Below the pieces are notes generated by a model. It was not told where the DNA came from and did no database searches. It saw nothing but the letters and a program-made list of their open reading frames with translations. Of a DNA stretch of 60,459 nt, positions 42,357-52,404 are shown one piece after another. The position numbers and the translations under genes were made by a program. How positions within the stretch are numbered: the stretch's first letter is position 1; every line of letters begins with the position of its first letter. This stretch comes from Spirochaetota bacterium (GTDB taxonomy: Bacteria; Spirochaetota; UBA4802; UBA5550), in NCBI GenBank assembly GCA_025457915.1, contig JALOTL010000019.1, positions 1 through 60,459 on the forward strand. The letters are read 5' to 3'.

Positions 42357-44663
42357 ATGGACTGGAAGGATATAGTCGTATCATCCAAAAAAAACCCGTC
42401 TCTTTCGAAAAACTCGCTCATAGTGATGGAGAAGAGGTATCTCGCCAAGGACGACCGCGGCGAGGTGGCGGAGACCCCGCGGGGTCTCTTCGAGCGCGTG
42501 GCAAGGTTCGTGGCCTCGGCCGACCTTGCTTACGGCAGGAGCGCGGAGGAGGTTTCCAGGACGGCCGACGAATTTTACGAAATGATGTGCGACCTTCAGT
42601 TCATCCCGAACACGCCGACCCTCATGAACGCCGGAAGGCCGCTCGGACAGCTCTCCGCGTGCTTCGTGCTTCCCGTCGAGGACTCCATGGACAGGATTTT
42701 CGACTCGGTCAAGCACATGGCACTCATACACAAGAGCGGCGGCGGAACGGGCTTTTCCTTCTCCCGGCTGAGGCCGAACAGCGACATGGTCAAGACGACC
42801 GCGGGCGTTTCCAGCGGGCCGGTTTCCTTCATGAACATATTCAACGCGGCCACGGAGACAATCAAGCAGGGAGGCACCAGGCGCGGCGCGAACATGGCCA
42901 TACTCAGGGTCGACCACCCGGACATCATAGAGTTCGTGACCGCGAAGGAGGACACGAGCGCCCTTACCAACTTCAACATATCGGTGGCCGTGACCGATGA
43001 ATTCATGAAGGCCCTCGAGGACGGGGGCGATTATCCGCTCGTCAACCCGAGGACCGGCGAAACCGTTAAAATGATGAACGCCGTGGATGTGTTCGACCTC
43101 ATAGTCGACAAGGCCTGGCTGAACGGGGAACCGGGGATAATATTCATCGACAGGATCAACGACAGGAACCCGCTTAAAAAAATCGGCCTCATCGAAAGCA
43201 CGAACCCCTGCGGTGAACAGCCGCTCCTTCCATACGAATCATGCAACCTCGGTTCAATAAATTTAAACTGCGTCGTGTCCGGCAACGGAGGGGGGCTGAG
43301 GATAGACTACGACAGGCTGAAGGGCCTTGCCAGGAAGGCCGTGCATTTCCTCGACAACATCATAGACCTGAACCAGTACCCGCTTCCGGAGATCAGGGAG
43401 ACGACCCTCGCAAACAGGAAGATCGGGCTTGGCGTGATGGGTTTCGCCGATCTTCTGATCCGCCTCGGGATATCATACGATTCGGAAGAGGCCGTGAAGA
43501 CCGCGGTGAACATCATGTCCGCCATACAGGACGAGGCGCGGGATGCGTCGAGGGCCCTCGCGGCTGAAAGGGGGCCATTTCCCAATTACGCCAGGTCGTC
43601 ATACGCGGAAGAGGGCGGGAAGCCGCTCCGCAACGCGACCACGACCACGATCGCCCCTACCGGCACAATCAGCATCATAGCCAATTCATCCAGCGGGATA
43701 GAGCCGATATTCGCACTGGCGTACGTCAGGAACGTGATGGACAACAACGTGCTGGTCGAAACCAACCCGCTTTTCGAGAAGACAGCGAGAGACGGCGGAT
43801 TTTTCAGCGAGGAGATCATGGAAAAAGTGGCGGAGCACGGGTCAGCCTCCGGCATAGAAGGGATACCGGAAAATTACAGGAAGGTATTCGTGACGTCCCA
43901 CGATATCCTGCCTGAATGGCACGTAAGGATACAGGCCGCATTTCAGAAATTCACCGACAACGCGGTTTCCAAGACCGTCAATTTTCCGAACAGCGCCACG
44001 AGGGACGACATCAGGAAGGTCTACTCCCTGGCGTACGAGCTCGAATGCAAGGGGGTGACGGTTTACAGGGACGGGTCAAGGGACTCGCAGGTGCTTGAGA
44101 AAAGCTCAACCAGGAAGGCCAGGGACGCGAATGACGCGGCAGATGAAATCGAAAGCCACCACAGGCCCAGGCCCAGGAGGGAGGTGACCTGGGGAGCCAC
44201 CAGGAAGATGATCACTGGATGCGGAGCGCTGTACGTCACGATAAACGAAGACAAGGAAGGCCTATTCGAGGTTTTCGCCACAATGGGAAAGAGCGGGGGC
44301 TGCGCCGCGAGCCAGACCGAATCGGTGAGCAGGCTCATATCACTCGCACTGAGGAGCGGGATCGACAAGGAACAGGTGATCAAGCAGCTGAAGGGCGTGC
44401 GCTGTCCCAACCAGGCATGGGAGAAGGGCGGGAGGGTCTACTCCTGCGCTGACGCGATAGCCAAGGCGATGGAAAGGCACGAGGGTATAAACTTCGTGAT
44501 CGACGGCAACGACCGGCAGGAAATGGCGAAAAATTCGGCTGAAATCGACGGAAAGGGCAGCGACAAGGTCATGGTGGGCGTCTGTCCCGATTGCCACGGG
44601 CCGCTTGAATTCGAGTCGGGTTGTTCGGTCTGCAGGTCCTGCGGCTTTTCCAGGTGCGGTTAG
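42357..44663 (+). CDS. nrdJ: class II (B12-dependent) ribonucleotide reductase
   Basis: A 768-residue adenosylcobalamin-dependent reductase. The redox and active-site cysteines are visible: SACFVLP near residue 100 and NPCGEQPLLPYESCNLGS in the middle; GGTGFSFSRLRP and GGTRRGANM match the substrate-binding loops. The C-terminus has a zinc-ribbon-like CPDCHGP...CSVCRSCGFSRCG that regenerates the active site. It makes deoxynucleotides without oxygen, consistent with an anaerobe that makes or takes up corrinoids, as HgcA also needs. AAGGTGG precedes the ATG. Confidence 0.95.
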   Translation: MDWKDIVVSSKKNPSLSKNSLIVMEKRYLAKDDRGEVAETPRGLFERVARFVASADLAYGRSAEEVSRTADEFYEMMCDLQFIPNTPTLMNAGRPLGQLSACFVLPVEDSMDRIFDSVKHMALIHKSGGGTGFSFSRLRPNSDMVKTTAGVSSGPVSFMNIFNAATETIKQGGTRRGANMAILRVDHPDIIEFVTAKEDTSALTNFNISVAVTDEFMKALEDGGDYPLVNPRTGETVKMMNAVDVFDLIVDKAWLNGEPGIIFIDRINDRNPLKKIGLIESTNPCGEQPLLPYESCNLGSINLNCVVSGNGGGLRIDYDRLKGLARKAVHFLDNIIDLNQYPLPEIRETTLANRKIGLGVMGFADLLIRLGISYDSEEAVKTAVNIMSAIQDEARDASRALAAERGPFPNYARSSYAEEGGKPLRNATTTTIAPTGTISIIANSSSGIEPIFALAYVRNVMDNNVLVETNPLFEKTARDGGFFSEEIMEKVAEHGSASGIEGIPENYRKVFVTSHDILPEWHVRIQAAFQKFTDNAVSKTVNFPNSATRDDIRKVYSLAYELECKGVTVYRDGSRDSQVLEKSSTRKARDANDAADEIESHHRPRPRREVTWGATRKMITGCGALYVTINEDKEGLFEVFATMGKSGGCAASQTESVSRLISLALRSGIDKEQVIKQLKGVRCPNQAWEKGGRVYSCADAIAKAMERHEGINFVIDGNDRQEMAKNSAEIDGKGSDKVMVGVCPDCHGPLEFESGCSVCRSCGFSRCG

Positions 44664-44678
44664 CCCCACGGTCCGGGA

Positions 44679-45479
44679 TCACATTTTAATTTTTCTTACG
44701 TCCTTCGGCAGCTTCAACCCGTCGACGGTTTTCACATTGACCGGGACGTTCATCCTTACCCCGTTGAAGCTTATGTCGAACCTGGCCTCGGGCGATTTCG
44801 AAACAAGGATTATTTTCTGGAAGTACATCGCGCCGCCTCTTTTATCCGGCTTTTCCATGTAGAATTCAAATTTTTCCTTCGTGTCCTTGCTTACGAGCAT
44901 TATCCTGTTAGGGACCCCGTCCTTCAAGCCTATCGTCTGGAAGAAGTCGCCGTTTTCGAGTATTATGTAATCCAGACCGGTTTTCGCGTCTCTTACTCCC
45001 TTCCTGATCCTGTACCCTTCGATCAGCGGAATTGAGCCGGTGGCCAGCGCATACACCGACTTGAAATCAATGTTCACCTCCGTATAGCGGCCTATCCTGA
45101 AATTTTTGTAGCTGTCGTCGAAGAGGATTTTTTCAACGTGCGAGAAGAGGTTTATTTTATCCATGTTTTTGTACATGCTGGTTATGGGCGTTCTGAAGAT
45201 GAAATCAATGAAGGACACGTACATCCTTCCGGTTTTCCTGTCGAATTCGGCATCGCCCATCGTTTTGAATTTTTTCCCGCCCATGGTCCCCTCAACGAAA
45301 AACGAAGCCGTGAAAGAGGACGGCGCCGTCCTGTTTATCGCATCAATGCTTCCGATCAGGCTCTTGATTTCGCTCCCGCTGATTTCATTTCCGGCGACCG
45401 TTTCCGGTACCGGCGTGCTTGCGCAGGAGATTAATAACAGCAATGCGGCCGACGCGGCCGCGATCGTCAGGTGTTTCAT
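44679..45479 (-). CDS. lipoprotein of LolB/DUF4292-like type
   Basis: A 266-residue lipoprotein: signal peptide MKHLTIAAASAALLLLISC with lipobox LISC (cysteine at residue 19). The mature part is beta-rich with alternating strand pattern, as in LolB-like and DUF4292 proteins that bind lipids in outer-membrane biogenesis. AAGGAAG lies before the ATG at 45479; an upstream in-frame start would bury the signal peptide. It follows the TPR gene by 10 bases and is probably co-transcribed. The exact family is a moderate-confidence guess. Confidence 0.7.
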   Translation of the reverse strand: MKHLTIAAASAALLLLISCASTPVPETVAGNEISGSEIKSLIGSIDAINRTAPSSFTASFFVEGTMGGKKFKTMGDAEFDRKTGRMYVSFIDFIFRTPITSMYKNMDKINLFSHVEKILFDDSYKNFRIGRYTEVNIDFKSVYALATGSIPLIEGYRIRKGVRDAKTGLDYIILENGDFFQTIGLKDGVPNRIMLVSKDTKEKFEFYMEKPDKRGGAMYFQKIILVSKSPEARFDISFNGVRMNVPVNVKTVDGLKLPKDVRKIKM

Positions 45480-45489
45480 CTGTTCTTCC

Positions 45490-47409
45490 TTATTTATCGT
45501 TATTGTTTTCCATGATTTTGTTTCTGATTTTTTCGTTTTTTTCAAGATCGAGGGACTTGTTCCAGTATATGAGCGCCTCTCTGGGCTTGCCGAGCTTCTT
45601 GTACGTGTCCCCTATGTGATCGTAAACGACCGCGTCGGGAGTGTTCGTCTTTTTCAGAATCCTTTCGGCCTCGAGCAGCTTTTCGAGGGCCGTTTCGAAC
45701 CTGCCCTTCCTGTAATAGGCCCAGCCCAGCGAATCTATATACGCGCCGTTGCCGGGTTCCAGCTCAAGCGCCTTGTTGATGAGCGTGAAGGACCTGTCTA
45801 TTTCCATGTTGTTGTCGGCGAAAAGATATCCCAGGAAATTATATGACCTGGCGCTCTGGGGGTTGTGCATGATCGCTTTTTCCAGGGAGTCGATGGCCTC
45901 GCTTAACTTTTTTCTTTTTTCCATTACAACTGCGAGGTAAAAGTAATAGGTTTCATTCTTGTCGTTGAGGGATATTGCCTTTTTAATGTTCGACTCGGCA
46001 GCGGGGTATTCCTCCCTCCAGATCGATATCAGGCCCTTGAAGAAATACGGCTTGGAATTTTTCGGTTCCTTTTCGGCGACCTGGTCGAAGCATTTCACGG
46101 CCTTCTCGTAGTCTTTTTTGACGCCATGCAGATATCCTATATGGAGGAGCATGTCGGCATCGGGTTTCAGGCTGTTTGCGCTTTTATAATTAATGATCGC
46201 GAGCAGCAGGTTGTTTTTTTCCTCGTAAACCCTGCCGAGGTAATAATATACACCCGGCACCCTGGAGTTTATTTTAATGGCCTCGGAAAAGCAGACCCTG
46301 GATTGTTCATACGCCCTGTTTTTGTAAAAGACTATGCCGGCCGTGAGATATTCATTGAAGGCCGATGAGAAGTCCTTTTTCCTTACGGCGATCCCGGCCA
46401 GCGCCAGGTGAAGGCACGCGTCCTCGGGGAAATAACGCATCGCGTTCCTGAGCAGCTGTTCGGCCTTTTCGTCCTCCCTCAGTATCTCGTGGTACAGGCC
46501 CTGCGCGAGGACAGAATCCAGGGTCCCGGACCTGGTCGAGTTTCTCAGGTAAGCGATTGCGCCGCTCCTCCCCTGGAGGTACCTGATTTTTCCCATGACG
46601 AGGTTCATCTTTTCGTTTTCAGGGAACCTGGAAAGATAGATCTCCGCGTATTTTTCGGCCTCGGAGAGATTGAAGCTTTCCATGTAAATGAATGCCGCGA
46701 GATATACCGCGTTGTAATTTTCAGGGTCGATGGATATCACCTTGATGAAACATGACAGCGCCTCGTCCGGCCTGCCCTTGCCATAAAGTATGTACCCGAG
46801 GTGGTAGTACGAGTTTTCCATGTAATAGTCCTCGTTCGCCGTCCTCGATGATATTTTTATCACCTTGTTGAAGGCGGTTTCCGCCTTGTCCATGGCCTTC
46901 ATTTTTTTATAGTAGTGCATCGCGAGCGTGAACTGGACGTTGATAGAATCCGGGTTGACTCTGATGTAGTCCTCGAGGATCTCGGCGGCCTTCGGATTGT
47001 TTCTGAGGATAACATAAATGGTGTAGATACGCTGGTACGGGGGGAAGAACCCCCTGTTTTCGCTTATCGATTTGCCGGCGTATTCAAGCGCCTTCGGATA
47101 ATCGAAGCCCATGTAATGGCACTCCGCGATCTGGAAATAAATCCTGTCGAGGGACTTGCCGGAGGCCGCGGCCTGTTCGAAATAATTGACGGCCTTCCGG
47201 AGATATTCCGTTTTTACCGGGGCGCTCATGTTTTCCGCGGCGAGCCTCTTGTAGTACATTCCATAGCTGTAAAGCGACCAGTCGGTCCTGATCGCGTCCT
47301 CGGCGCCGTTTGCGGGCTGCCTGTCGGGCGCGGTGTTTTCCGAGGCCCGGGCCTGGAAAATGAACATGCAGGCCGTGATTATTGCAAGAAGGTATTTTAT
47401 TTTTTTCAT
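45490..47409 (-). CDS. exported TPR protein
   Basis: A 639-residue protein with a signal peptide (MKKIKYLLAIITACMFIFQARA) and about 15 tetratricopeptide repeats covering nearly the whole mature part, with the usual W-L-G-Y-A-F-A-P positions (for example YYHLGYILYGKGRPDEALSC). TPR solenoids scaffold protein complexes, here outside the cytoplasm, perhaps in envelope assembly with the lipoprotein encoded 10 bases downstream. A promoter lies at 47439-47467. Confidence 0.9.
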   Translation of the reverse strand: MKKIKYLLAIITACMFIFQARASENTAPDRQPANGAEDAIRTDWSLYSYGMYYKRLAAENMSAPVKTEYLRKAVNYFEQAAASGKSLDRIYFQIAECHYMGFDYPKALEYAGKSISENRGFFPPYQRIYTIYVILRNNPKAAEILEDYIRVNPDSINVQFTLAMHYYKKMKAMDKAETAFNKVIKISSRTANEDYYMENSYYHLGYILYGKGRPDEALSCFIKVISIDPENYNAVYLAAFIYMESFNLSEAEKYAEIYLSRFPENEKMNLVMGKIRYLQGRSGAIAYLRNSTRSGTLDSVLAQGLYHEILREDEKAEQLLRNAMRYFPEDACLHLALAGIAVRKKDFSSAFNEYLTAGIVFYKNRAYEQSRVCFSEAIKINSRVPGVYYYLGRVYEEKNNLLLAIINYKSANSLKPDADMLLHIGYLHGVKKDYEKAVKCFDQVAEKEPKNSKPYFFKGLISIWREEYPAAESNIKKAISLNDKNETYYFYLAVVMEKRKKLSEAIDSLEKAIMHNPQSARSYNFLGYLFADNNMEIDRSFTLINKALELEPGNGAYIDSLGWAYYRKGRFETALEKLLEAERILKKTNTPDAVVYDHIGDTYKKLGKPREALIYWNKSLDLEKNEKIRNKIMENNNDK

Positions 47410-47438
47410 TATATATTCCGTTCTGTTTTGGTACGACA

Positions 47439-47467
47439 AAAATAATACCGATCGGGGATATTGTCAA
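47439..47467 (-). promoter_or_regulatory. promoter of the TPR-lipoprotein operon
   Basis: Minus strand TTGACA (47467-47462), 17 bases, TATTTT (47444-47439), about 30 bases before the ATG at 47409. Confidence 0.65.
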
Positions 47468-47853
47468 TTCATATAGCGTTATAATAATGTCTGACCGGCG
47501 TTTTGCGGCAGGAACGGCATATTGCGGACACAAAAAGAGCTTATACCCGGATTGCCGTCCGGTCCGGTTTTAATTCCGGCTGTAATCCGTATAAAAGTAT
47601 TTTTCATGTCCCGTGCCGATTGAATTAATATATTCCGTCACGGCTGCGTGAATTAAAATTGGATATGTCCCCTGCGCCTGATTAAACGCATGCATGCCGC
47701 ATGTTGGGTTTAAGGCGTGAAATAATAAAAAACATGACGCGCGGCTGCCGTTGCCGTGATATTTTATTATGGGCATTTTCATTCTGATTGGTTACTATAA
47801 TATTATGCGGTTTTTCAGTGGAAATGGAATTTTCCTTCCCTGACCCGAAAACG
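47468..47853. other. intergenic region upstream of the hybrid sensor kinase
   Basis: These 386 bases contain no gene I can support. A TATAAT box at 47796-47801 lies just upstream of the plus-strand sensor kinase, with only a poor -35. A short direct GCATGC-type repeat is near 47692-47704. Nothing else is evident. Confidence 0.4.
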
Positions 47854-50800
47854 ATGATAAAGCCGAAAATACTGATAGCCGAAGGCGATGCGGTAATATC
47901 CGCAGCATTGAATAAAATGCTGGATTCATCCGGTTATGAAACTGTTTGCATCTGCGCCAGCTCCGAAGAGATGAGCGATAATGCCCTGCTAAAACGTCCG
48001 GACCTGATATTGATGGATATTCACCTGCCGGGGAAGATAGACTGTCTGGAAGCAGTTCTTGAAATCCGTCAAAGACTGGACATCCCCTTCGTATATCTCA
48101 TCAAAAAAGGCGATTTTGATACTGTCCGCAGAAGCGATTTTACCATGCCCTATGGATACCTGATCAAGCCCATAAATAAGATAGATCTGTTCATCAACGT
48201 TGATTCCGCGCTGAACCGCCAAATGGCCGAAAAGAAACTCAAGCAGAGCGAGGAGAAATACAGGCTGATTGTTGAAAATTCCTTAATGGGGATCATCATC
48301 ATGGGCCCGGATTTAAGTGTGACCTTCGCCAACAGGGTCGCTGCTGAGTTTTTTGGATACGGCACCGGTGAATTGAACGGCGTGAAGATCACCGATTTTC
48401 TCTATGAAGAAGACCTCCCGGCCTTCAGGGAAATCATCAGGCAGAGGGCGGAAGGCATCACCGGCGATTACATACAGAGGGTGAAAAGGCGCGACGGTGG
48501 GATCGCATGGATACAGGTTTCGGCCTCCCCTCTTTTCGGCGACGACGGAAAGGTAAGCGGTTTCCTCGCCATGTTGTCGGATATAACCGAAAAGTTCAAT
48601 ATCCAGAAATCCCTTGCGGAAAGCGAGGAAAAGTACAGGAGGATTTTCGAATCCGTTACGGACGGCGTTATCATACTCGATCCAGGGGGCAGGATTGTAT
48701 CGGCAAATCCAAGGGCCTGCGAGATGTACGGATACGGGCCTGGCGGGATGATAGGTCTGCACGGCCGTGATTTCATCCATCCGGATAAATTCCATCTTTT
48801 CGAAAGTTTCTTGAAAGACGGCCTTGAGGGAATTGAGTTCGCTACGGAATCGATCGAGGTCAGAAAGAACGGTTCTTCTTTTCCGTCCGAGATACGGGCG
48901 AAGGCCTTCGAATACGAAGGAGGGCAGCATTTTCTTGCCGTTATAGCGGATCTGACGGAAAAAAAGAACACCGAAGAAGCTTTCAGGATAATAGCCGAGA
49001 CGAGCAATGACGTCATCTTCCAGGTCGACATCAACGGTATTATTCATTACTGCTCTCCATCCATTGAGAAGCACACCGGGTATGCCGTGGATGAGATGGT
49101 CGGATCGCATTTCAGTAAATTCATCACTGAAGACCAGGTCCTGGATATTTCAGAACAATTCGGACAGGTCCTGATGTCAGAAAAGATCGAGAGGCTTGAG
49201 GCTTGTTTCATCAATAAAAACGGGAAGAAAAGGTTCATAGAACTGAGCGTTTCAAACATCGTTAAGAACGGGATCGTGGTGGGGATCCAGGGGAGCGCCA
49301 GGGATATAAGCGAAAGGAAAAGAGCGGAAAGGGAGATCGAAGAATCCAGGAACCTCCTGAAAAACGTGATAGAATTTCTTCCGGACGCGACGCTGGCGGT
49401 CGATACGGATGGGAGGATACTGATCTGGAACAGGGCCATGGAAACGATGACGGGAATGCGCTCTGAAGAGATGATAGGTAAGGGCGATTTAGAGTATTCA
49501 CTTCCTTTTTACGGGACACGGCGGCCAATGATGATAGACCTTGCCCTTGGAAATATGGATTTAACGGATGCAGGGGGGGAATACAATAACCTGACCACTG
49601 GAGGCGGCCTTTATACCGCTGAAGCATACGCGCCGCGGATAGGAGACGGGTCGTATTTATGGATTGCCGCAAAACCCATATACGGATCCGACGGCGGGAT
49701 CATCGGCGCAATAGAGAGTGTCAGGAACATCACGGATAAAAGGATTTCAGAGGAAAAGCTGAAGGAAAGCGAAGAGAAGTACAGGCTGTTCGCCGAGGGA
49801 AGCACCGATATAATTTATTATCTGGACACCAGCGGAGTCGTGGAATTCTGCTCTCCGTCCGTAGAACGGATACTCGGGTTTGATCCATCGGAAATCATCG
49901 GGGGAAATATCAGGGATTTCGTGGCTGAAGGCGAGGGTCAATTCATTGAAAATAAATTCCAGGAGGCTCTGAATTGCATTGATATATTCAGCATGATATT
50001 CGATGTCAGTGCGAAAAACGGATCGCTTGTGACCTTGGAGATGATGTCAATTCCTGTTTTTAAAAACGAGAAACGTGTCGGGGTACAGGGAATTGCAAGG
50101 GACATCACGCAGAGGATAAAGAGCGAAAATGAAGTCATGGAATCAAAAAAATTTCTCGCGTCCATAATCGATTTTCTTCCGGACCCGACCTTCGTGCTCG
50201 ACGGGAAGGGAAAGGTCATAATCTGGAACAGGGCGATAGAAAAAATAACGGGGATGAGAGCGGAAGATATGTTCGGCATGGGGGGGTATGAATACGCCCT
50301 GGCTTTTTACGGAGAAAAAAGGCCCCTCCTTGTAGACATAGTCCTGGATGCCGAATTGAAGGAAAAGATGTCCGGGCATTATGATTATCTATCTTATGAC
50401 GGTGATGCGGTTACGGCTGAGGCCTTTCTCCCGAAACTGAAGGGGGGATTATATCTCTGGGGGATAGCCAAACCGCTTTATGATTCAGGTGGCGATTTGA
50501 TCGGCGCTATCGAGAGCGTAAGGGACATCACGGATAAAAAGGCCGCCGAGATGAAATTGAAGGAGAGCGAAGAGAGATTCAGGGCTCTAACTGAAAATTC
50601 ATACGACGTGATCATGAGGTTCGACAGGCAGCTTCGCCACCTTTACGTCAATCCCATAGTAGAGGATCAGACGGGTATCCCCGCAAAGGATTTTATCGGA
50701 AAGACGCATGAGGAGCTCGGCTTTCCGCCGGAGCTGGTCAGACTCTGGGCGGGCGCGATAACCGAGGTTTTTGAAACAAAAAATCAGAAGAGGATCGAGT

Positions 50801-51564
50801 TTCAGCTGCCCACGGGCCTGTGGATAGACTGGCTTCTCATCCCGGAATTTTCGCACGACAATCTGGTCAAAGCCGTGATCGCATCCGCCCGCGATATCAC
50901 GGAGAGGAAGATGTCGGAAGAGAGGCTTTTGGCGTCCCTCCGCGAGAAAGATGTGCTCATCAGGGAAGTACACCACAGGGTAAAGAATAATTTCCAGGTT
51001 ATAATCAGCTTGATCAATCTTCAGCGCGGCAAGACGAAGAACAGGGACGTTATCAACGAACTTGGGGATTCGAAGAACAGGATAAGGGCGATGGCTCTCA
51101 TACACGAAAAACTGTACAGGTCCGCGGACCTTTCAATGATCGACTTCGCGAATTATCTCGAGTCGATAGCCAAGGAGCTCAATTCGGTTTATTCCGGGAG
51201 GGACAGGGGGATAGAATTGAAGTTCGATCTCGAAAAGGTTTCCCTCGGAATCGACCAGGCTATCCCATGCGGCCTGATCGTAAATGAACTTATCACTAAC
51301 TCTTTCAAGCACGCCTTCACGGCCAGGGGATTAAAAGAGATGCAGATATTGCTCTGTCTCAGTGAAAAACGCGGCATGGTGAAAGTGTCCGTCGGAGACA
51401 ACGGGATCGGTATGCCCGGCGGACTGTTGAAGGGATCATCGGGCACCCTGGGATTGGCTCTGGTTAATCTGTTGACGGAACAGCTTAACGCAAAAATCAG
51501 TCTGCATGGCAGGAGTAAAAGGGGCGTCGCCGTCAGTATCAAGTTCATGAAAAAAGTCATTTAA
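47854..51564 (+). CDS. receiver / seven-PAS / HisKA_2 sensor histidine kinase
   Basis: About 1236 residues with no membrane segment, so cytosolic. Order: receiver domain (about 1-125, phospho-Asp in LMDIHLPG, Lys in LIKPINK; the usual Ser/Thr switch residue is replaced in VYLIKKG), seven PAS domains (about 135-1035), a HisKA_2 dimerisation domain with acceptor His in REVHHRVKNNFQ, and an HATPase domain (ELITNSFKH, DNGIGMPGG, GTLGLALV). The third-fourth and fifth-sixth PAS form two similar pairs, an internal duplication. HisKA_2 kinases usually signal to single-domain regulators; none is adjacent. The ATG at 47824 is the alternative start. Confidence 0.92.
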   Translation: MIKPKILIAEGDAVISAALNKMLDSSGYETVCICASSEEMSDNALLKRPDLILMDIHLPGKIDCLEAVLEIRQRLDIPFVYLIKKGDFDTVRRSDFTMPYGYLIKPINKIDLFINVDSALNRQMAEKKLKQSEEKYRLIVENSLMGIIIMGPDLSVTFANRVAAEFFGYGTGELNGVKITDFLYEEDLPAFREIIRQRAEGITGDYIQRVKRRDGGIAWIQVSASPLFGDDGKVSGFLAMLSDITEKFNIQKSLAESEEKYRRIFESVTDGVIILDPGGRIVSANPRACEMYGYGPGGMIGLHGRDFIHPDKFHLFESFLKDGLEGIEFATESIEVRKNGSSFPSEIRAKAFEYEGGQHFLAVIADLTEKKNTEEAFRIIAETSNDVIFQVDINGIIHYCSPSIEKHTGYAVDEMVGSHFSKFITEDQVLDISEQFGQVLMSEKIERLEACFINKNGKKRFIELSVSNIVKNGIVVGIQGSARDISERKRAEREIEESRNLLKNVIEFLPDATLAVDTDGRILIWNRAMETMTGMRSEEMIGKGDLEYSLPFYGTRRPMMIDLALGNMDLTDAGGEYNNLTTGGGLYTAEAYAPRIGDGSYLWIAAKPIYGSDGGIIGAIESVRNITDKRISEEKLKESEEKYRLFAEGSTDIIYYLDTSGVVEFCSPSVERILGFDPSEIIGGNIRDFVAEGEGQFIENKFQEALNCIDIFSMIFDVSAKNGSLVTLEMMSIPVFKNEKRVGVQGIARDITQRIKSENEVMESKKFLASIIDFLPDPTFVLDGKGKVIIWNRAIEKITGMRAEDMFGMGGYEYALAFYGEKRPLLVDIVLDAELKEKMSGHYDYLSYDGDAVTAEAFLPKLKGGLYLWGIAKPLYDSGGDLIGAIESVRDITDKKAAEMKLKESEERFRALTENSYDVIMRFDRQLRHLYVNPIVEDQTGIPAKDFIGKTHEELGFPPELVRLWAGAITEVFETKNQKRIEFQLPTGLWIDWLLIPEFSHDNLVKAVIASARDITERKMSEERLLASLREKDVLIREVHHRVKNNFQVIISLINLQRGKTKNRDVINELGDSKNRIRAMALIHEKLYRSADLSMIDFANYLESIAKELNSVYSGRDRGIELKFDLEKVSLGIDQAIPCGLIVNELITNSFKHAFTARGLKEMQILLCLSEKRGMVKVSVGDNGIGMPGGLLKGSSGTLGLALVNLLTEQLNAKISLHGRSKRGVAVSIKFMKKVI

Positions 51565-51640
51565 CGCGCGGATTTGTAATCCTATCATGGCATGAGATTA
51601 TTCCGGGTTGAATTTATACTGACGAAAACAGGAAAACAAT

Positions 51641-52048
51641 ATGAATACTGATTACAGTGAACATTTCCTGGCCAGGGACATAATCGGGCTCAAGATCACG
51701 GTTTATTTTAAACTGGCGGTGTTCGCGGTTTTTTTCCTGATGCAGATACTGATCGGAGGGGGTACTTACGGGATAACCCTCGCCTCTATCGTGATGCTCG
51801 TATACATTCCTGCGGCGGTTTTCTGTGTAAGGAGCCTCGACAGGAATTGATACATAAACATCATCGGCATGTCGAGCGCCGTCCTGGACCTCGTTCTTCT
51901 CTGGATCATACCGTGGTTCTGGTACAATTCGATCGGAGGATCTGCCGATTCCTTCGCTTTCATGTGCAAGACCGAACTAATACTTTTTTGCATAGTGTTT
52001 TTCACCGTTAACAGCTTTTCCCTCAGGGTCCTGGCTCACCTGTATTAA
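51641..52048 (+). pseudogene. cyclase-type membrane domain with in-frame TGA, truncated
   Basis: The frame from ATG 51641 (AGGA upstream) codes for a cytosolic start and two membrane segments, reads LDRN, then meets TGA at 51848. Beyond it the same frame continues for 65 codons as further membrane helices (YINIIGMSSAVLDLVLLWIIPWFWYNSIGG and more) and ends at TAA 52046-52048. The pattern is that of the multi-pass N-terminal region of spirochaete adenylate/guanylate cyclases; TGA replaces a likely Trp codon (RNWYI). No catalytic domain follows. It is most likely a decayed gene remnant; a stop-codon sequencing error would not restore the missing catalytic part. Confidence 0.65.
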
Positions 52049-52267
52049 GGGGAATCGTAGAATTCACGTATTTTTTCAAGGGAGGGGAATTTGATTACGA
52101 TGATTCTCCGTTTTTCTCCCGGACCTTCCAGCGCAACCTGGTCTTCCGACCGGACAATGAACTTTCCGCCGTATTTTTCGATTATGGCGGGTGCCTCCTT
52201 CAGGTAGCGTCTATACTCTTCACGGTCGGTGATATCGATGAAATACGCGGCTATTTTCTTGCTCCAT
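52045..52267 (-). pseudogene. DUF1330-family gene with a one-base frameshift
   Basis: Reading the minus strand from ATG 52267 gives MEQEN and goes out of frame, but removing one A from the AAAA run near 52252-52256 gives MEQEIAAYFIDITDREEY and continues to KFPSLEKIREFYDSP and TAA at 52045. This is a complete small DUF1330 protein (about 74 residues) with the KYGGKFIVRSED core and the typical FYDSP end. A homopolymer slip, either real or a read error, is the probable cause. It is convergent with the neighbouring pseudogene, sharing the stop-codon bases. The family's role is unknown. Confidence 0.65.
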
Positions 52268-52404
52268 CATCCAGGATTACACGTCGCGGTCGCGGCGAGC
52301 ATAAAAAAACAGTGATTTTCCATGAATAACTGACGGCCTGGTGCCCTCCTGAAGACGCCGTAAGTTCCCCGGAATAAAGTCGGATTGTCCGGACGCTGAA
52401 AAAA

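Noticed and set aside
47570-47782. 70-codon minus-strand ORF in the gap before the sensor kinase
   Set aside because: No ribosome site, no family resemblance, and no coding-like composition.
51848-51850. TGA read as selenocysteine or as Trp by recoding
   Set aside because: No downstream SECIS-like hairpin is evident, other genes use TGA as stop, and the product lacks its catalytic domain anyway.
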